This document shows, one piece after another, positions 25,651-37,310 of a stretch of 64,000 nucleotides of DNA (positions within the stretch are counted from its first letter, which is position 1; each line of letters starts with the position of its first letter). Both the position numbers and the translations under genes were made by a program. The notes under the pieces were generated by a model. It was not told where the DNA came from, made no database searches, and saw nothing but the letters and a program-made list of their open reading frames with translations. Source of the DNA: Chelativorans salis (GTDB taxonomy: Bacteria; Pseudomonadota; Alphaproteobacteria; Rhizobiales; Rhizobiaceae); assembly GCF_025336525.1 (NCBI RefSeq), contig NZ_JAOCZP010000002.1, positions 744,001 to 808,000 on the forward strand, in the 5' to 3' direction.

Positions 25651-26976
25651 TCAGTCTGCCGGCAATCCGTCCAGTCCATCCGGCAGCTTTTTCGGCTGCT
25701 TCATGATGATCTCGCGGTGCGGGTAGGGGATCTGGATGCCGTTCTCCTTGAAAGCGTCCCACAGCGCCAAGAGGACTTCGCCGCGGACGTTGGTCAGCCC
25801 CTGCTGCGGATCGCGGATCCAGAAGCGCAGCACGAAGTCGAGAGACGAATCGCCAAAGTCCGTCAGCCAGCAGACGGGGCGGCGGCTTGCCTCCACCCTG
25901 TCGACACCCGCCGTCGCCTTGATCGCCAGTTCGCTGACCTTGTGAGGATCGGAGTCGTAAGAGACGCCGAATTCCACGTCGAGGCGCACCAGCTCGTCCG
26001 AGAACGACCAGTTGATCACCCGCTCGGTGATGAAGTCTTCATTGGGAATGAGGTACTCGCGCCCGTCACGCGTCACAACGGAGACGAAGCGGGCCCGCAG
26101 CTCGCGGATCCAGCCGAAGGTCTCGCCCAGCGAAATCGTATCGCCCGGTTTGATCGATTTGTCGACGAGGATGATGATGCCGGAGATAAAGTTGGAGACC
26201 ACTTTCTGCAGGCCGAAGCCGAGCCCCAGGCCGACAGCGCCGGAAAAGACGGTGAGTGCGGTGAGGTCGATGCCGACGGTGGAAAGAGCTACGGCGCCGG
26301 CAATAAGGATCACTCCGATCTTGGCGATCTTGCCGACCAGCACGCGGACGGACGGCGTCAGGTCGGAGGTCCGCTGCATCCTCTCTTCGAGAAAGTTGCC
26401 GGCAAGCACCGAGACCCATAGTGCGGCAGCCAGCACCAGCAGTGATTTCAGGATCACGAGCGCCGACAGGCGGAAGTCCCCCAGGGGCAGGGCGAGCGAA
26501 TCCAGCAAGGCGGCCATCGGCTCATCGAGACCGAGGATGACGAGCGCGGCGTAGAGCCACACCAGCCAGGCGACGATACGGGCGGCGAGCCTGTTGCGGA
26601 TGACGCGTGAGAGAACCGAGGCAACGAGCCAGGCCGCTGAGAGCGACAGCACGACCGCGACCAGCCAGCTGCGGCTCGGCCAGGTGACGGCACGCATGAC
26701 CGACAGTGCCAGGAACAAGAACGCGACGAAGACGATCCAGTCCGTCTGGTGGAGAAGCGCCACCACGGCGCGCAGGATGCCCGGGTGGCCGTGGATCCGA
26801 CGTGCCCGGTCCTCCAGCCGCGGCACGATGCTGCGTGAGAGGAACTTGGCGCCTGCGAAGAGGATGAGGACGATGACAAGCTGATAGGCGAACCACGGTT
26901 CGGTCACCTGGGCGAAACCCTGCCGCAGCAGGTCGAGGAGCGAATTCGCAAGTCCGCCTAAATCATTGTTCGGCAA
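25651..26976 (-). CDS. MscS-family mechanosensitive ion channel
   Basis: A 441-residue membrane protein. Several N-terminal helices (about 28-190) are followed by the MscS core: the pore helix VFSGAVGLGLGFGLQKVVSNFISGIIILVDKSIKPGD (blocks GAVGLGLGFGLQ and SNFISGIIIL). The cytoplasmic beta domain then shows GWIRELRARFVSVVTRDGREYLIPN. It probably releases solutes at hypo-osmotic shock. The start is a TTG at 26976 preceded by GGATGAGGAACG. It is convergent with the Lrp-type gene, with 12 bp between the stops. Confidence 0.9.
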   Translation of the reverse strand: MPNNDLGGLANSLLDLLRQGFAQVTEPWFAYQLVIVLILFAGAKFLSRSIVPRLEDRARRIHGHPGILRAVVALLHQTDWIVFVAFLFLALSVMRAVTWPSRSWLVAVVLSLSAAWLVASVLSRVIRNRLAARIVAWLVWLYAALVILGLDEPMAALLDSLALPLGDFRLSALVILKSLLVLAAALWVSVLAGNFLEERMQRTSDLTPSVRVLVGKIAKIGVILIAGAVALSTVGIDLTALTVFSGAVGLGLGFGLQKVVSNFISGIIILVDKSIKPGDTISLGETFGWIRELRARFVSVVTRDGREYLIPNEDFITERVINWSFSDELVRLDVEFGVSYDSDPHKVSELAIKATAGVDRVEASRRPVCWLTDFGDSSLDFVLRFWIRDPQQGLTNVRGEVLLALWDAFKENGIQIPYPHREIIMKQPKKLPDGLDGLPAD

Positions 26977-27179
26977 CGTTCCTCATCCATTCGCTGTCAC
27001 AGGGCGGCATCTTTTGCCAGTGAGCGATTTCCCAGCGGGATACTAATCCTGCTGTAGCGGTCGGGCAACCGGACTGGAAGGGCCGTTCCGTCACGCTGCC
27101 GTCATTCGAATTTGCTGGACTGGGCGGGTATTCGGCGCAACACTTCTTCCTTGCTATCAAAGCCTGCCAGGGGGTTTCC

Positions 27180-29156
27180 ATGTCCGCAAAGTTTCATCAA
27201 ATTTCCCGCCGTTCCTTCCTTGCGGGAGCCGGCGCGGCCGGCGCGTTGGTCGCTCTCCACCCCTTCTCGGCGCGCGCGGCGGCGAATCAGGCCCATCTGC
27301 GCATCATGGAGACGACGGACCTGCACGTGCACGTCTTCCCTTACGACTACTATGCCGACAAGCCGAATGACACGATGGGGCTGGCCCGCACCGCGACGAT
27401 TATGGACCAGATCCGCGCCGAGGCGACCAACGCGATGCTGATCGACAACGGTGATTTTCTTCAGGGCAACCCAATGGGCGACTACATTGCCTATGAGCGC
27501 GGCATGAAGGAGGGCGACGTCCACCCGATCATCAAGGCCATGAATACGCTGGGCTACGACTGCTCCACCCTCGGCAACCACGAGTTCAATTACGGGCTCG
27601 ATTTCATGTTCAAGGTGCTGGCCGGCGCCAATTTCCCCTTCGTCTGCGCCAACCTGACCAAGGGCGGGCTTGCCGCCAACGCGCGCGACGACGAGCTTTT
27701 CCTGAAACCCTATATCATCCTCGACAAGGTGCTGAAGGATGGGGCGGGGGAAGAGCATTCCATCCGCGTCGGCCTCATCGGCTTCGTGCCGCCACAGATC
27801 ATGACCTGGGATTCCCGGCACCTGACGGGCAAGGCGATGACGCGTGACATCGTCAAGGCCGCGGAAGCATGGGTGCCGCAAATGAAGGAGGAGGGGGCGG
27901 ACGTCATCATCGCCCTTTCGCACTCCGGCGTCGGACCGGCGCAGTATGAGGAGAACCTGGAGAACGCTTCACTGCTGGTGGCCGGCGTCGATGGCATCGA
28001 CGCGGTAGTGACCGGTCACAGCCATCTCGATTTTCCTGGGCCGAAGTTCGACGGCGTGGAGGGGGTGGACAATGCCAGTGGCCTGATCGGCGGCAAGCCT
28101 GCCGTAATGGGCGGCTTCTGGGGCTCACATCTCGGGCTTATCGACCTGATGCTCGAACGCGACGGCAGGGCTTGGCGGGTGATCGGCTCCACCAGCGAGG
28201 CGCGCCCCATTTTCGAGCGCGTCGAGCGGGCGGTCGAGCCGACCGTGGAGAGCACGGCGGACGTGGAGGAGGTGGTGCGCGAAGACCACGAGGCCACACT
28301 CGCATATGTGCGCACGCCCGTCGGCAAGACTTCGGCGCCGCTACATTCCTATTTCGCGCTCGTTGCCGACGACCCGTCGGTGCAGATCGTATCGCAGGCG
28401 CAGATCTGGTACATCAAGGACATGCTGAAGGACACGGACTACAAGGACATCCCCGTGCTTTCGGCGGCTGCTCCCTTCAAGGCGGGCGGGCGCGGCGGCC
28501 CGGACTACTATACCGACGTGCCGGCGGGCGACGTCGCCATCAAGCACGTGGCCGACCTCTATCTCTATCCGAACACCGTTCAGGCGGTGCTCGTCACCGG
28601 GGCGGATGTGAGGGAGTGGCTGGAGCGGTCGGCCGGCATCTTCAATCAGGTCGAGCCGGGCAAGGCGGATCAGCCGCTGTTGAACACGGACTTTCCGTCC
28701 TACAATTTCGATGTGATCGACGGTGTGACCTATGCGATCGATCTCAGCCAGCCATCGCGCTATTCGTCGGACGGGGAGCTGATCAATCCCGACGCTCACC
28801 GTATAACGGACTTGATGTTTGGCGGTGAACCCATTGACTCGGAAAAGAAATTTGTCGTTGCCTCCAATAACTATCGCGCCGGCGGCGGCGGCAATTTCCC
28901 AGGCATCGGGCCGGACAAGCTGATTTTCGAGGCGCCCGACACCAACCGCGACGTGATCGTGCGCTACATCATCGAAGAAGGCACCATCAACCCATCGGCC
29001 GACGCCAACTGGCGCTTTGCGCCGCTGGAGAACACGTCGGTTCTGTTCGAGACCGGTCCGAAGGGTGCTCAATTTGCGGCTGACGTGGAAGGGGTATCGA
29101 TCGAGCCGGCGGGTGAGGGACAGGAGGGCTTTGCGCTCTACCGCATCGCCTTGTAA
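27180..29156 (+). CDS. cpdB: 2',3'-cyclic-nucleotide 2'-phosphodiesterase / 3'-nucleotidase, periplasmic
   Basis: Hydrolyses 2',3'-cyclic nucleotides and 3'-nucleotides in the periplasm to scavenge nucleosides and phosphate. The 658-residue protein starts with a Tat signal ([13 protein letters not shown]). The metallophosphatase domain (about 38-290) has [28 protein letters not shown] and [10 protein letters not shown]. The 5'-nucleotidase C-terminal domain (about 380-610) has [17 protein letters not shown] and [19 protein letters not shown] precedes the ATG. It appears monocistronic. Confidence 0.94.
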   Translation: MSAKFHQISRRSFLAGAGAAGALVALHPFSARAAANQAHLRIMETTDLHVHVFPYDYYADKPNDTMGLARTATIMDQIRAEATNAMLIDNGDFLQGNPMGDYIAYERGMKEGDVHPIIKAMNTLGYDCSTLGNHEFNYGLDFMFKVLAGANFPFVCANLTKGGLAANARDDELFLKPYIILDKVLKDGAGEEHSIRVGLIGFVPPQIMTWDSRHLTGKAMTRDIVKAAEAWVPQMKEEGADVIIALSHSGVGPAQYEENLENASLLVAGVDGIDAVVTGHSHLDFPGPKFDGVEGVDNASGLIGGKPAVMGGFWGSHLGLIDLMLERDGRAWRVIGSTSEARPIFERVERAVEPTVESTADVEEVVREDHEATLAYVRTPVGKTSAPLHSYFALVADDPSVQIVSQAQIWYIKDMLKDTDYKDIPVLSAAAPFKAGGRGGPDYYTDVPAGDVAIKHVADLYLYPNTVQAVLVTGADVREWLERSAGIFNQVEPGKADQPLLNTDFPSYNFDVIDGVTYAIDLSQPSRYSSDGELINPDAHRITDLMFGGEPIDSEKKFVVASNNYRAGGGGNFPGIGPDKLIFEAPDTNRDVIVRYIIEEGTINPSADANWRFAPLENTSVLFETGPKGAQFAADVEGVSIEPAGEGQEGFALYRIAL

Positions 29157-29266
29157 GTGGCGGGCGGAAGCTGTGGACCTGAACGCCAGGGCGCGGCAGC
29201 GCGGGACATTGACAATCTCCCCTCCGGCGCCCGATTTCTGCGGGTGACAAAGCCGGAGGCCGCCCC

Positions 29267-29590
29267 GTGATTCGCCACATCGTTTTTTTCAGTGCCCGAA
29301 AGCGCGAGGACGTCGAGCGCATCGCCGAGGAACTGAGCATGCTGGGGCGGATCCCGCATTCGGATTTCTTCGAGATAGGCATCAACCGCAAGGTTGATCA
29401 GCTTGGCGGGGAGGTCGACGTGGTGGTCTATGGCGAGTTCCGCGACGAAGCGGCGCTCGCCGCCTACAAGGCGCACCCCGTCTATGCCGAGTGCATCACC
29501 AAGGTGCGCCCGCTGAGGGAGATGCGACTGGCCGCGGACTTCGTTTCTGAGGCCGGTGCCACCAGTTCGGGTGGCCGGAAAGGGCGTTGA
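29267..29590 (+). CDS. Dabb (stress-responsive alpha/beta barrel) family protein
   Basis: A 107-residue single-domain protein resembling the Dabb/ABM dimeric barrels: IRHIVFFSARKREDVERI at the start, then DVVVYGEFRDEAALAAYKAHPVYAEC and a short tail. The start is a GTG with GGAGG seven bases before. Function is not known; relatives are stress-induced or are small enzymes. It precedes the partial tRNA-Asn-like repeat. Confidence 0.8.
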   Translation: MIRHIVFFSARKREDVERIAEELSMLGRIPHSDFFEIGINRKVDQLGGEVDVVVYGEFRDEAALAAYKAHPVYAECITKVRPLREMRLAADFVSEAGATSSGGRKGR

Positions 29591-29652
29591 AACGTCCGAG
29601 ACGGCATAACAAACCGCAATTTCGAGATTTCAACTGTCGGTAAAAGAAAGAG

Positions 29653-29668
29653 TGGCTTCCCGGGCCGC
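29653..29668. repeat. Partial copy of the tRNA-Asn 3' end (candidate att-like direct repeat)
   Basis: TGGCTTCCCGGGCCG at 29653-29667 matches the last 15 bases of the tRNA-Asn gene (TGGCTCCCCGGGCCG at 30423-30437) at 14 of 15 positions, in the same orientation. An AAAAG precedes both. The two copies bracket 770 bp holding one lower-GC gene. Confidence 0.6.
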
Positions 29669-29704
29669 GATCATGAGCGTCAAGGAAGGGGCTACTCGGC
29701 TAGA

Positions 29705-30397
29705 TTAGACGCCGGAAAGGCCTAGCGCTGGGAACAAGGAGGGGTCAATCGGGAACGGCTTGTCTCTCTTGGCCGCTTCACGCCACCATTCCGGGAGATC
29801 GGCGTTTGTGAACTCCGGAACAGTCTGCAGCGGCTTTATCGTCCTGCTGGCCTGTCTGTGGAGGAGAGCGGCTTTGCCGAAGTACATCTGTCGTACGCGC
29901 TTTAGGAAGCGGCGATCAACCTTGTCCATGATAGTAGTGTCCAGCCACTTGACTGAAATGTCTCTTTGCAGGGCAGCATCCCACCAGGCGTAGCCTAACG
30001 TCACCTGATCAAAGATGTGAGGAAATCTGCGGGCGTAGTGGCACCAGATGTCCACGATAAGGTCTGCGCCGTCGCCGCTCCCAAAGTATATCTGCCCACC
30101 AGAGAAGGACCAACCAGAGCGCTTCACAACGGCCAAATCAGCCGCGCAGCCATCCAGCTCATACAGAGGACGCCGAAGAACTGCATCGGCATCGAGCCAC
30201 AGAACTGGCTCCCCAACTTCCCTTCTCATCTCCTGAATAAAGAGTGCCTTGCGAGCGCAGTTTTGAACCCACTCGCCAGTGGAGGGCCGCGCCTCGATTC
30301 GAGCCCGAAGCCCAAGCTTCTCTACAGACCTGCGCAGCTGGCGCGCATATGGTTCATAATCAGGCGTGTAGTATGAAACTATTAGCGGATGTGACAT
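29705..30397 (-). CDS. Putative glycosyltransferase-like protein in a tRNA-flanked cassette
   Basis: A 230-residue protein. The N-terminus MSHPLIVSYYTPDYEPYARQLRRSVEKLG and a DxD-type motif in VLWLDADAVLRRPL suggest a nucleotide-diphospho-sugar transferase of the GT-A fold. FSGGQIYFGSG and WWDAALQRD follow. There is no signal peptide. GC is about 56% in five sampled 60-bp stretches (167 of 300 bases), below the roughly 64% around it. It lies between the 3' end of tRNA-Asn and a partial copy of that end, which suggests acquisition. Possible role: modification of a surface glycan. Substrate unknown. Confidence 0.72.
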   Translation of the reverse strand: MSHPLIVSYYTPDYEPYARQLRRSVEKLGLRARIEARPSTGEWVQNCARKALFIQEMRREVGEPVLWLDADAVLRRPLYELDGCAADLAVVKRSGWSFSGGQIYFGSGDGADLIVDIWCHYARRFPHIFDQVTLGYAWWDAALQRDISVKWLDTTIMDKVDRRFLKRVRQMYFGKAALLHRQASRTIKPLQTVPEFTNADLPEWWREAAKRDKPFPIDPSLFPALGLSGV

Positions 30398-30422
30398 TCG
30401 CTCACTGCTGAAAAGTGAGAAA

Positions 30423-30497
30423 TGGCTCCCCGGGCCGGATTCGAACCAGCGACCAACCGGTTAACAGCCGGTTGCTCTACCGCTGAGCTACCGGGGA
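30423..30497 (-). tRNA. tRNA-Asn (anticodon GTT)
   Basis: 75 bases including an encoded CCA. Acceptor stem TCCCCGG/CCGGGGA, D-arm GCTC-AGCGGTA-GAGC, anticodon arm ACCGG-CTGTTAA-CCGGT with GTT reading asparagine codons, and T-arm GCTGG-TTCGAAT-CCGGC (one G·T pair). The 3' end faces the glycosyltransferase-like cassette. Confidence 0.97.
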
Positions 30498-30518
30498 ATG
30501 CCTGTGCTCTGGCGCGTG

Positions 30519-30547
30519 GCTATAGCAAAGAGCTTTCTCTTTTGCAA
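30519..30547 (-). promoter_or_regulatory. Promoter of tRNA-Asn
   Basis: On the minus strand, TTGCAA (30547-30542), a 17-bp spacer and TATAGC (30524-30519) form a good sigma70-like promoter. The predicted start of transcription is about 13 bases before the mature tRNA. Confidence 0.65.
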
Positions 30548-30689
30548 AGCGCCATCAGCGACTTTTTTCACTATTTTTGAAGGCGGCCTCGCATTCGCCG
30601 CTCGGCGGTAACATATGGGGGGACGCCCGAGGCGCAGCAAGAGGGGAGCGGGGCCGGAGGAGGTAAATGGAACGGACAGCGGAAAGCCC

Positions 30690-30980
30690 ATGCAGCAGCA
30701 CACCATCTCGCCGGAAGAGCCTGACGACAATCCTGGCAGGATGAAGCGGCCGCATGTCTCCATAGCGGGGCGACGCCTGCCGATTCCCCGTTCCCGCCCG
30801 GCACGGCTCTTGAGCGGCGGCGTGCTCGTCTTGCTCGGCATTTTCGGTTTTCTGCCGGTTCTCGGTTTTTGGATGGTCCCTGTGGGCCTGCTCATCCTTT
30901 CCTACGATCTGGCCGTGATCAGACGGCAGCGGCGGCGTCTGGAGGTCTGGTGGCACCGGCGAAAGGGAAGGCGGGGCTGA
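30690..30980 (+). CDS. Small membrane protein, uncharacterised
   Basis: A 96-residue protein with a probable re-entrant or double membrane segment (RLLSGGVLVLLGIFGFLPVLGFWMVPVGLLILSYDL) followed by a strongly basic tail (RRQRRRLEVWWHRRKGRRG). This type is widespread in alphaproteobacteria, without known function. Start choice is uncertain: 30690 (weak GGAAAG before it) or 30741 (MKRPHVSIAG, where the conserved part begins). A strong ribosome-binding site, GGAGGAGG, serves a short out-of-frame ORF (30667-30744) whose stop overlaps the ATG at 30741. Confidence 0.72.
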   Translation: MQQHTISPEEPDDNPGRMKRPHVSIAGRRLPIPRSRPARLLSGGVLVLLGIFGFLPVLGFWMVPVGLLILSYDLAVIRRQRRRLEVWWHRRKGRRG

Positions 30981-31110
30981 AGGGCGCCGCGGCCATCTCT
31001 ACGACGATCGCTTAGCATGTTCACATCGTGCCGTCCCGATACTACATGGAGCGCGGGGAAGGCGCTCTCGGAAGATGCGTAGGAAACCGTCACTAATAAC
31101 ATCTGTCGGC

Positions 31111-31139
31111 TTGACGCGAATTTCGGCGCCACCTATTGA
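31111..31139 (+). promoter_or_regulatory. Promoter of tRNA-Cys
   Basis: TTGACG (31111-31116), 17 bp, TATTGA (31134-31139). The spacing is ideal and the predicted start lies about 20 bp before the tRNA. Confidence 0.7.
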
Positions 31140-31165
31140 ACCTCCTCGCTGCTCATGAGCGGCAT

Positions 31166-31239
31166 GGCCTCGTGGCGGAGTGGTTACGCAGAGGACTGCA
31201 AATCCTTGCACCCCGGTTCGATTCCGGGCGAGGCCTCCA
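31166..31239 (+). tRNA. tRNA-Cys (anticodon GCA)
   Basis: 74 bases including CCA. Acceptor stem GGCCTCG/CGAGGCC, anticodon arm AGGAC-TGCAAAT-CCTT with GCA, and T-arm CCCGG-TTCGATT-CCGGG. It lies 87 bp before a methyltransferase gene in the same direction. Confidence 0.96.
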
Positions 31240-31325
31240 TTTTTGGCATCGACGGCGCGGCCGCGGCCGCGCCTTCGGAGGGGAAAGGGTGCGCGCTCGG
31301 CGCGCCGGAGACGGGAACGAGGGTG

Positions 31326-32000
31326 ATGAACGCCGATTTTTCCGTGCAGCGCGCCAAGATGATCGAGGGCCAGCTTCGCACGCGCGACGTGAGCAACGTG
31401 CCGCTTCTTGAGGCGGTTCGCGAAATTCCTCGCGAGGCTTTCGTGCCCGGTCGGCGCCGCAGCCTTGCCTATATCGATGAGGATCTGGAAGTCTCGGCGG
31501 CTACGGATGGCCAGCCGGCGCGCTATCTCATGGAGCCGGCGCAGTTCGGACGGCTGGTGCAGCTTGCCGGCGTAAAGCCGTCGGACCTCGTTCTCGATAT
31601 CGGTTGCGCGACCGGCTATTCGACCGCAGTCATCTCCCGGATTTCGAGCTTCGTGGTGGCTCTGGAGTGCGATCCGGCATTGGCCGAGATCGCCGCCTCC
31701 ACCCTCGCTGAACTCGACTGCGTCAACGTTACAGTCGTCACCGGCCCGTTGGAGAAGGGGCATCCGAGCGAGGCGCCATACGACGTGATCTTCATCGGCG
31801 GCGCCGTGGAAACCGTGCCTGACGCGATTCTTGACCAGTTGGGCGAGGGCGGCCGTCTTGTCGCGGTGGTCGGCTATGGCAATGCGGCAAGGGCCCGTCT
31901 GTTCCTCAAGGAGGACGGGATATTGTCATCGCGAGAGGAGTTCAATGCCGCAGTGAAGCCGCTGCCGGGCTTTGAGCGGGAGAAAGGCTTTGTTTTTTGA
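31326..32000 (+). CDS. Protein-L-isoaspartate O-methyltransferase-family protein (upstream of tolC)
   Basis: A 224-residue SAM-dependent methyltransferase of the PCMT type: NADFSVQRAKMIEGQLRTRDV at the N-terminus, then FVPGRRRSLAYIDEDLE, the SAM loop LDIGCATGYSTAV and YDVIFIGGAVETVPDAIL. In alphaproteobacteria this paralogue often precedes tolC. A second, more typical PIMT lies at 59924-60574. GGGAACGAGGG precedes the ATG. The SAM loop here is GCATG rather than GTGSG, so its substrate may differ from isoaspartyl residues. Confidence 0.85.
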   Translation: MNADFSVQRAKMIEGQLRTRDVSNVPLLEAVREIPREAFVPGRRRSLAYIDEDLEVSAATDGQPARYLMEPAQFGRLVQLAGVKPSDLVLDIGCATGYSTAVISRISSFVVALECDPALAEIAASTLAELDCVNVTVVTGPLEKGHPSEAPYDVIFIGGAVETVPDAILDQLGEGGRLVAVVGYGNAARARLFLKEDGILSSREEFNAAVKPLPGFEREKGFVF

Positions 32001-32010
32001 TAGGCGGCGT

Positions 32011-32026
32011 GTTGCGCATACGCAAC
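32011..32026. promoter_or_regulatory. Inverted repeat upstream of tolC, candidate regulator site
   Basis: GTTGCG-CATA-CGCAAC forms perfect 6-bp arms in the 182-bp gap between the methyltransferase gene and tolC. The size is like operators of small dimeric repressors, but no regulator gene adjoins. Confidence 0.3.
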
Positions 32027-32182
32027 GGATTTGATCGGACTTATGATGTAACGTCCTTGCCTATAACACCGGAATCACGCAGCCTGCCCGCGTGCCCGGG
32101 GGGTGCTTAAGGCCGCAAAGGCCCGGAAAACAAGCCGTACGGGCACGAGAGCGCCTGTGCGAAGCACAATGTGAGGTTGGTC

Positions 32183-33550
32183 GTGCCGTTTCTTCGTCGT
32201 TGCTTGCTCCCAGTTCTTGCTGTCTCAGCCTTAGTTCTTGCTCCCGTTCCGGCCAGCGCCGAGACCATCGAGGGGGCACTCGCAAAGGCTTACCAGAACA
32301 ATTCCAGTCTTAATGCCGCACGTGCCGGCGTTCGTGTGACGGACGAGGATGTCGCAATCGCCAAATCGGGCATGCGGCCTCGCATCTCGGCAACCGGTTC
32401 CTTGCAACTGAGGAGCGCCGGCGGCACGGAAATCCGCACCGGCGAATTCGGCATCAGCCTGGAGCAACCGATTTTCGACGGCTTTCAGACGCGCAACAAC
32501 GTGCGTGCGGCGGAGGCTCAGGTGCGCGCTGCAAGCGAATCGCTGCGCAACGAAGAACTGAACACCCTGTTCGACGCGGCGAGCGCTTACATGGATGTCA
32601 TCCGCGACCGACAGATCTCCACGTTCAGAGCCCGCAACCTCGAATTCCTCGAGGAGCAGGTGCGTTCGGCGCGCTCTCGCTTCGATGTGGGCGAGGGCAC
32701 GCGTACCGATGTCGCCCAGGCTGAGGCGAGCCGGCAGGCCGCCCTGGCGCAGCTTTCGGCGGCACGCGCCCAGGCTGCGTCGAGTGCGGCGACTTATCGG
32801 GAACTGGTGGGCGAGGAGCCGGGCACGCTGAAGACGCCGAGCCCGCTGACGGGGATTATGCCGGCGAGTCTTGAGCAGGCGGTGGGTATGGCTCTTGCGC
32901 AGCATCCGGCCATAGTTGCCAGGCAGCATCAGGTGGATGCGGCGGCGTTTGCCGTGAAGGCGAGGGAAGGCGGCCTTCTGCCGCAACTGTCCGCGACGGG
33001 CAATGTGGGCACGAGCTACTCCGACTCGAGCCCTACCCGCCCCACGCAGGATGGAACCACCAATTCCGCCTCCATCGGCCTCAGCCTGACCGTGCCTATC
33101 TACCAAGGTGGGGAGAATTCCGCGCGGGTCCGCCAGTCGAAGGAATCGCTTGGCCAGGCGCGCATCAATGTGGACGTGACCCGTGACACCGTGCGCAGGG
33201 CCATCACAGCGGCCTGGACGGAGTACCAGGCGGCGATCGAGAGTGTGTCGGCCAACCGGGAAACCGTCGAGGCTGCCCAGCTTGCGCTCAACGGCGTCAT
33301 CGAGGAGCGCGACGTGGGGCAGCGCACCACGCTCGACGTGCTGGACCAGCAGGCCGACCTCATCAATGCGCAGATCAATCTCGTGGAGGCGCAGCGGAAC
33401 GTGGTGGTGGCCAGCTACGCCATCGTCTCGGCCATGGGGCAGCTTTCGCCGAGCCGGCTTGGCCTTCAGGTTGCGACGTATCGCCCGGAAGAGCACTACA
33501 ACGCCGTCAAGGACAAGTGGTACGGCCTGCGCACGCCGGACGGGCGCTGA
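32183..33550 (+). CDS. tolC: TolC-family outer-membrane efflux channel
   Basis: A 455-residue TolC/BepC-type protein forming the outer-membrane exit duct for RND efflux pumps and type I secretion. After the signal peptide (LLPVLAVSALVLAPVPASA), two homologous OEP halves follow: ETIEGALAKAYQNNSSLNAARA in the first and SLEQAVGMALAQHPAIVARQ in the second. The helices (LNTLFDAASAYMDVIRDRQ, DTVRRAITAAWTEYQAAIES) match the family. The GTG at 32183 has AGG six bases upstream; a GTG at 32171 is also in frame but lacks a site. No inner-membrane pump gene adjoins. Confidence 0.9.
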   Translation: MPFLRRCLLPVLAVSALVLAPVPASAETIEGALAKAYQNNSSLNAARAGVRVTDEDVAIAKSGMRPRISATGSLQLRSAGGTEIRTGEFGISLEQPIFDGFQTRNNVRAAEAQVRAASESLRNEELNTLFDAASAYMDVIRDRQISTFRARNLEFLEEQVRSARSRFDVGEGTRTDVAQAEASRQAALAQLSAARAQAASSAATYRELVGEEPGTLKTPSPLTGIMPASLEQAVGMALAQHPAIVARQHQVDAAAFAVKAREGGLLPQLSATGNVGTSYSDSSPTRPTQDGTTNSASIGLSLTVPIYQGGENSARVRQSKESLGQARINVDVTRDTVRRAITAAWTEYQAAIESVSANRETVEAAQLALNGVIEERDVGQRTTLDVLDQQADLINAQINLVEAQRNVVVASYAIVSAMGQLSPSRLGLQVATYRPEEHYNAVKDKWYGLRTPDGR

Positions 33551-33724
33551 CGCGATCCGGCCATCCCGGCAACTTCTGTGTGAAAGAACCGTAAATCCGC
33601 GTTGAGGGATTCTCACCCGCCCAAGCCTTCGCTACCCTTGAGTGGTGATTCGCAAAGTCGTTCTGTCCGCGTAAGAGCGGTCGGATGATCGGCGGGGGCA
33701 GACAAAGTGGCGGAATTATCGGCA

Positions 33725-34348
33725 ATGGCACAAGCAGGCAGCGCGCAGCGCGAACCCTCGATGGAAGAGATACTGGCGTCCATCCGGCGCATCATCGAGG
33801 ATGGCGAATCCGGGCATAAGGACGCCAAGCCCGAGGTGGACGACACCGGCGAAGTCGAAGCCTTCCGCGATGAACTGAAGGTGGCCGCTGTATCGCAGCC
33901 GGAACCCGTTGCGGAACAGAAGGCACCGGAAACAACGAACGAAGCCGTCCGGGCCTTCGAATGGCTCCAACCGGAAAGCCGGCAACCAGATGCCGCGCCG
34001 GTGGACAAGACCGGCGACGAACCAAAGGCTGCAGCGCCGCATCCGCTCGATACGGCGAGCTCGCCGAAATCGCCGATAGGCGAAACAGCTCCGCAAGCGG
34101 CGACGTCTGCACCTCAGTCTTCCGGAGACAACCGCCCGGCCATTCTTTCGGAAGCGTCCGGCCGCAAGGTAACGGCCGCCTTCGAGGAACTCAGCGAGGC
34201 TTTCGAGGCAAGCCGGCGCAAGAGCCTTGGCGAGGCCGCCGAAGAAATGCTGCGGCCGATGCTGCAGGAATGGCTCGACAACAATCTGCCGCAACTGGTG
34301 GAAAGACTGGTGCGGGAAGAGATCGAGCGCGTGGCCCGCGGGACGTAG
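33725..34348 (+). CDS. popZ: DUF2497 / PopZ-like polar organising protein
   Basis: A 207-residue protein with the PopZ architecture. A short N-terminal helix EPSMEEILASIRRIIED is followed by an acidic, proline-rich disordered middle (about 30-145) and a C-terminal helical oligomerisation region (AEEMLRPMLQEWLDNNLPQLVERLVREEIERVARG). PopZ forms a polar network that tethers chromosome origins and cell-cycle regulators in alphaproteobacteria. Its position directly upstream of valS is the usual one in Rhizobiales. The start at 33725 (MAQAG) matches relatives; a GTG at 33707 is possible. Confidence 0.88.
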   Translation: MAQAGSAQREPSMEEILASIRRIIEDGESGHKDAKPEVDDTGEVEAFRDELKVAAVSQPEPVAEQKAPETTNEAVRAFEWLQPESRQPDAAPVDKTGDEPKAAAPHPLDTASSPKSPIGETAPQAATSAPQSSGDNRPAILSEASGRKVTAAFEELSEAFEASRRKSLGEAAEEMLRPMLQEWLDNNLPQLVERLVREEIERVARGT

Positions 34349-34526
34349 GCCGGGTCGTCCTTCGTTATCCCGGTAGGCCTTTTGCCTATCCCCGTTGCAG
34401 GATTGCAGGGCTTTCGATCATTTGATCAATTGCCAGCGCTTCCGCGCCAGTCGCGGTTGACTTGCCCAGACCCTTCGGCTTTACACCGGGCACCGATAGA
34501 TACGCCGGCAAGCGCGGACATTCCTC

Positions 34527-37310
<2,784 letters not shown>

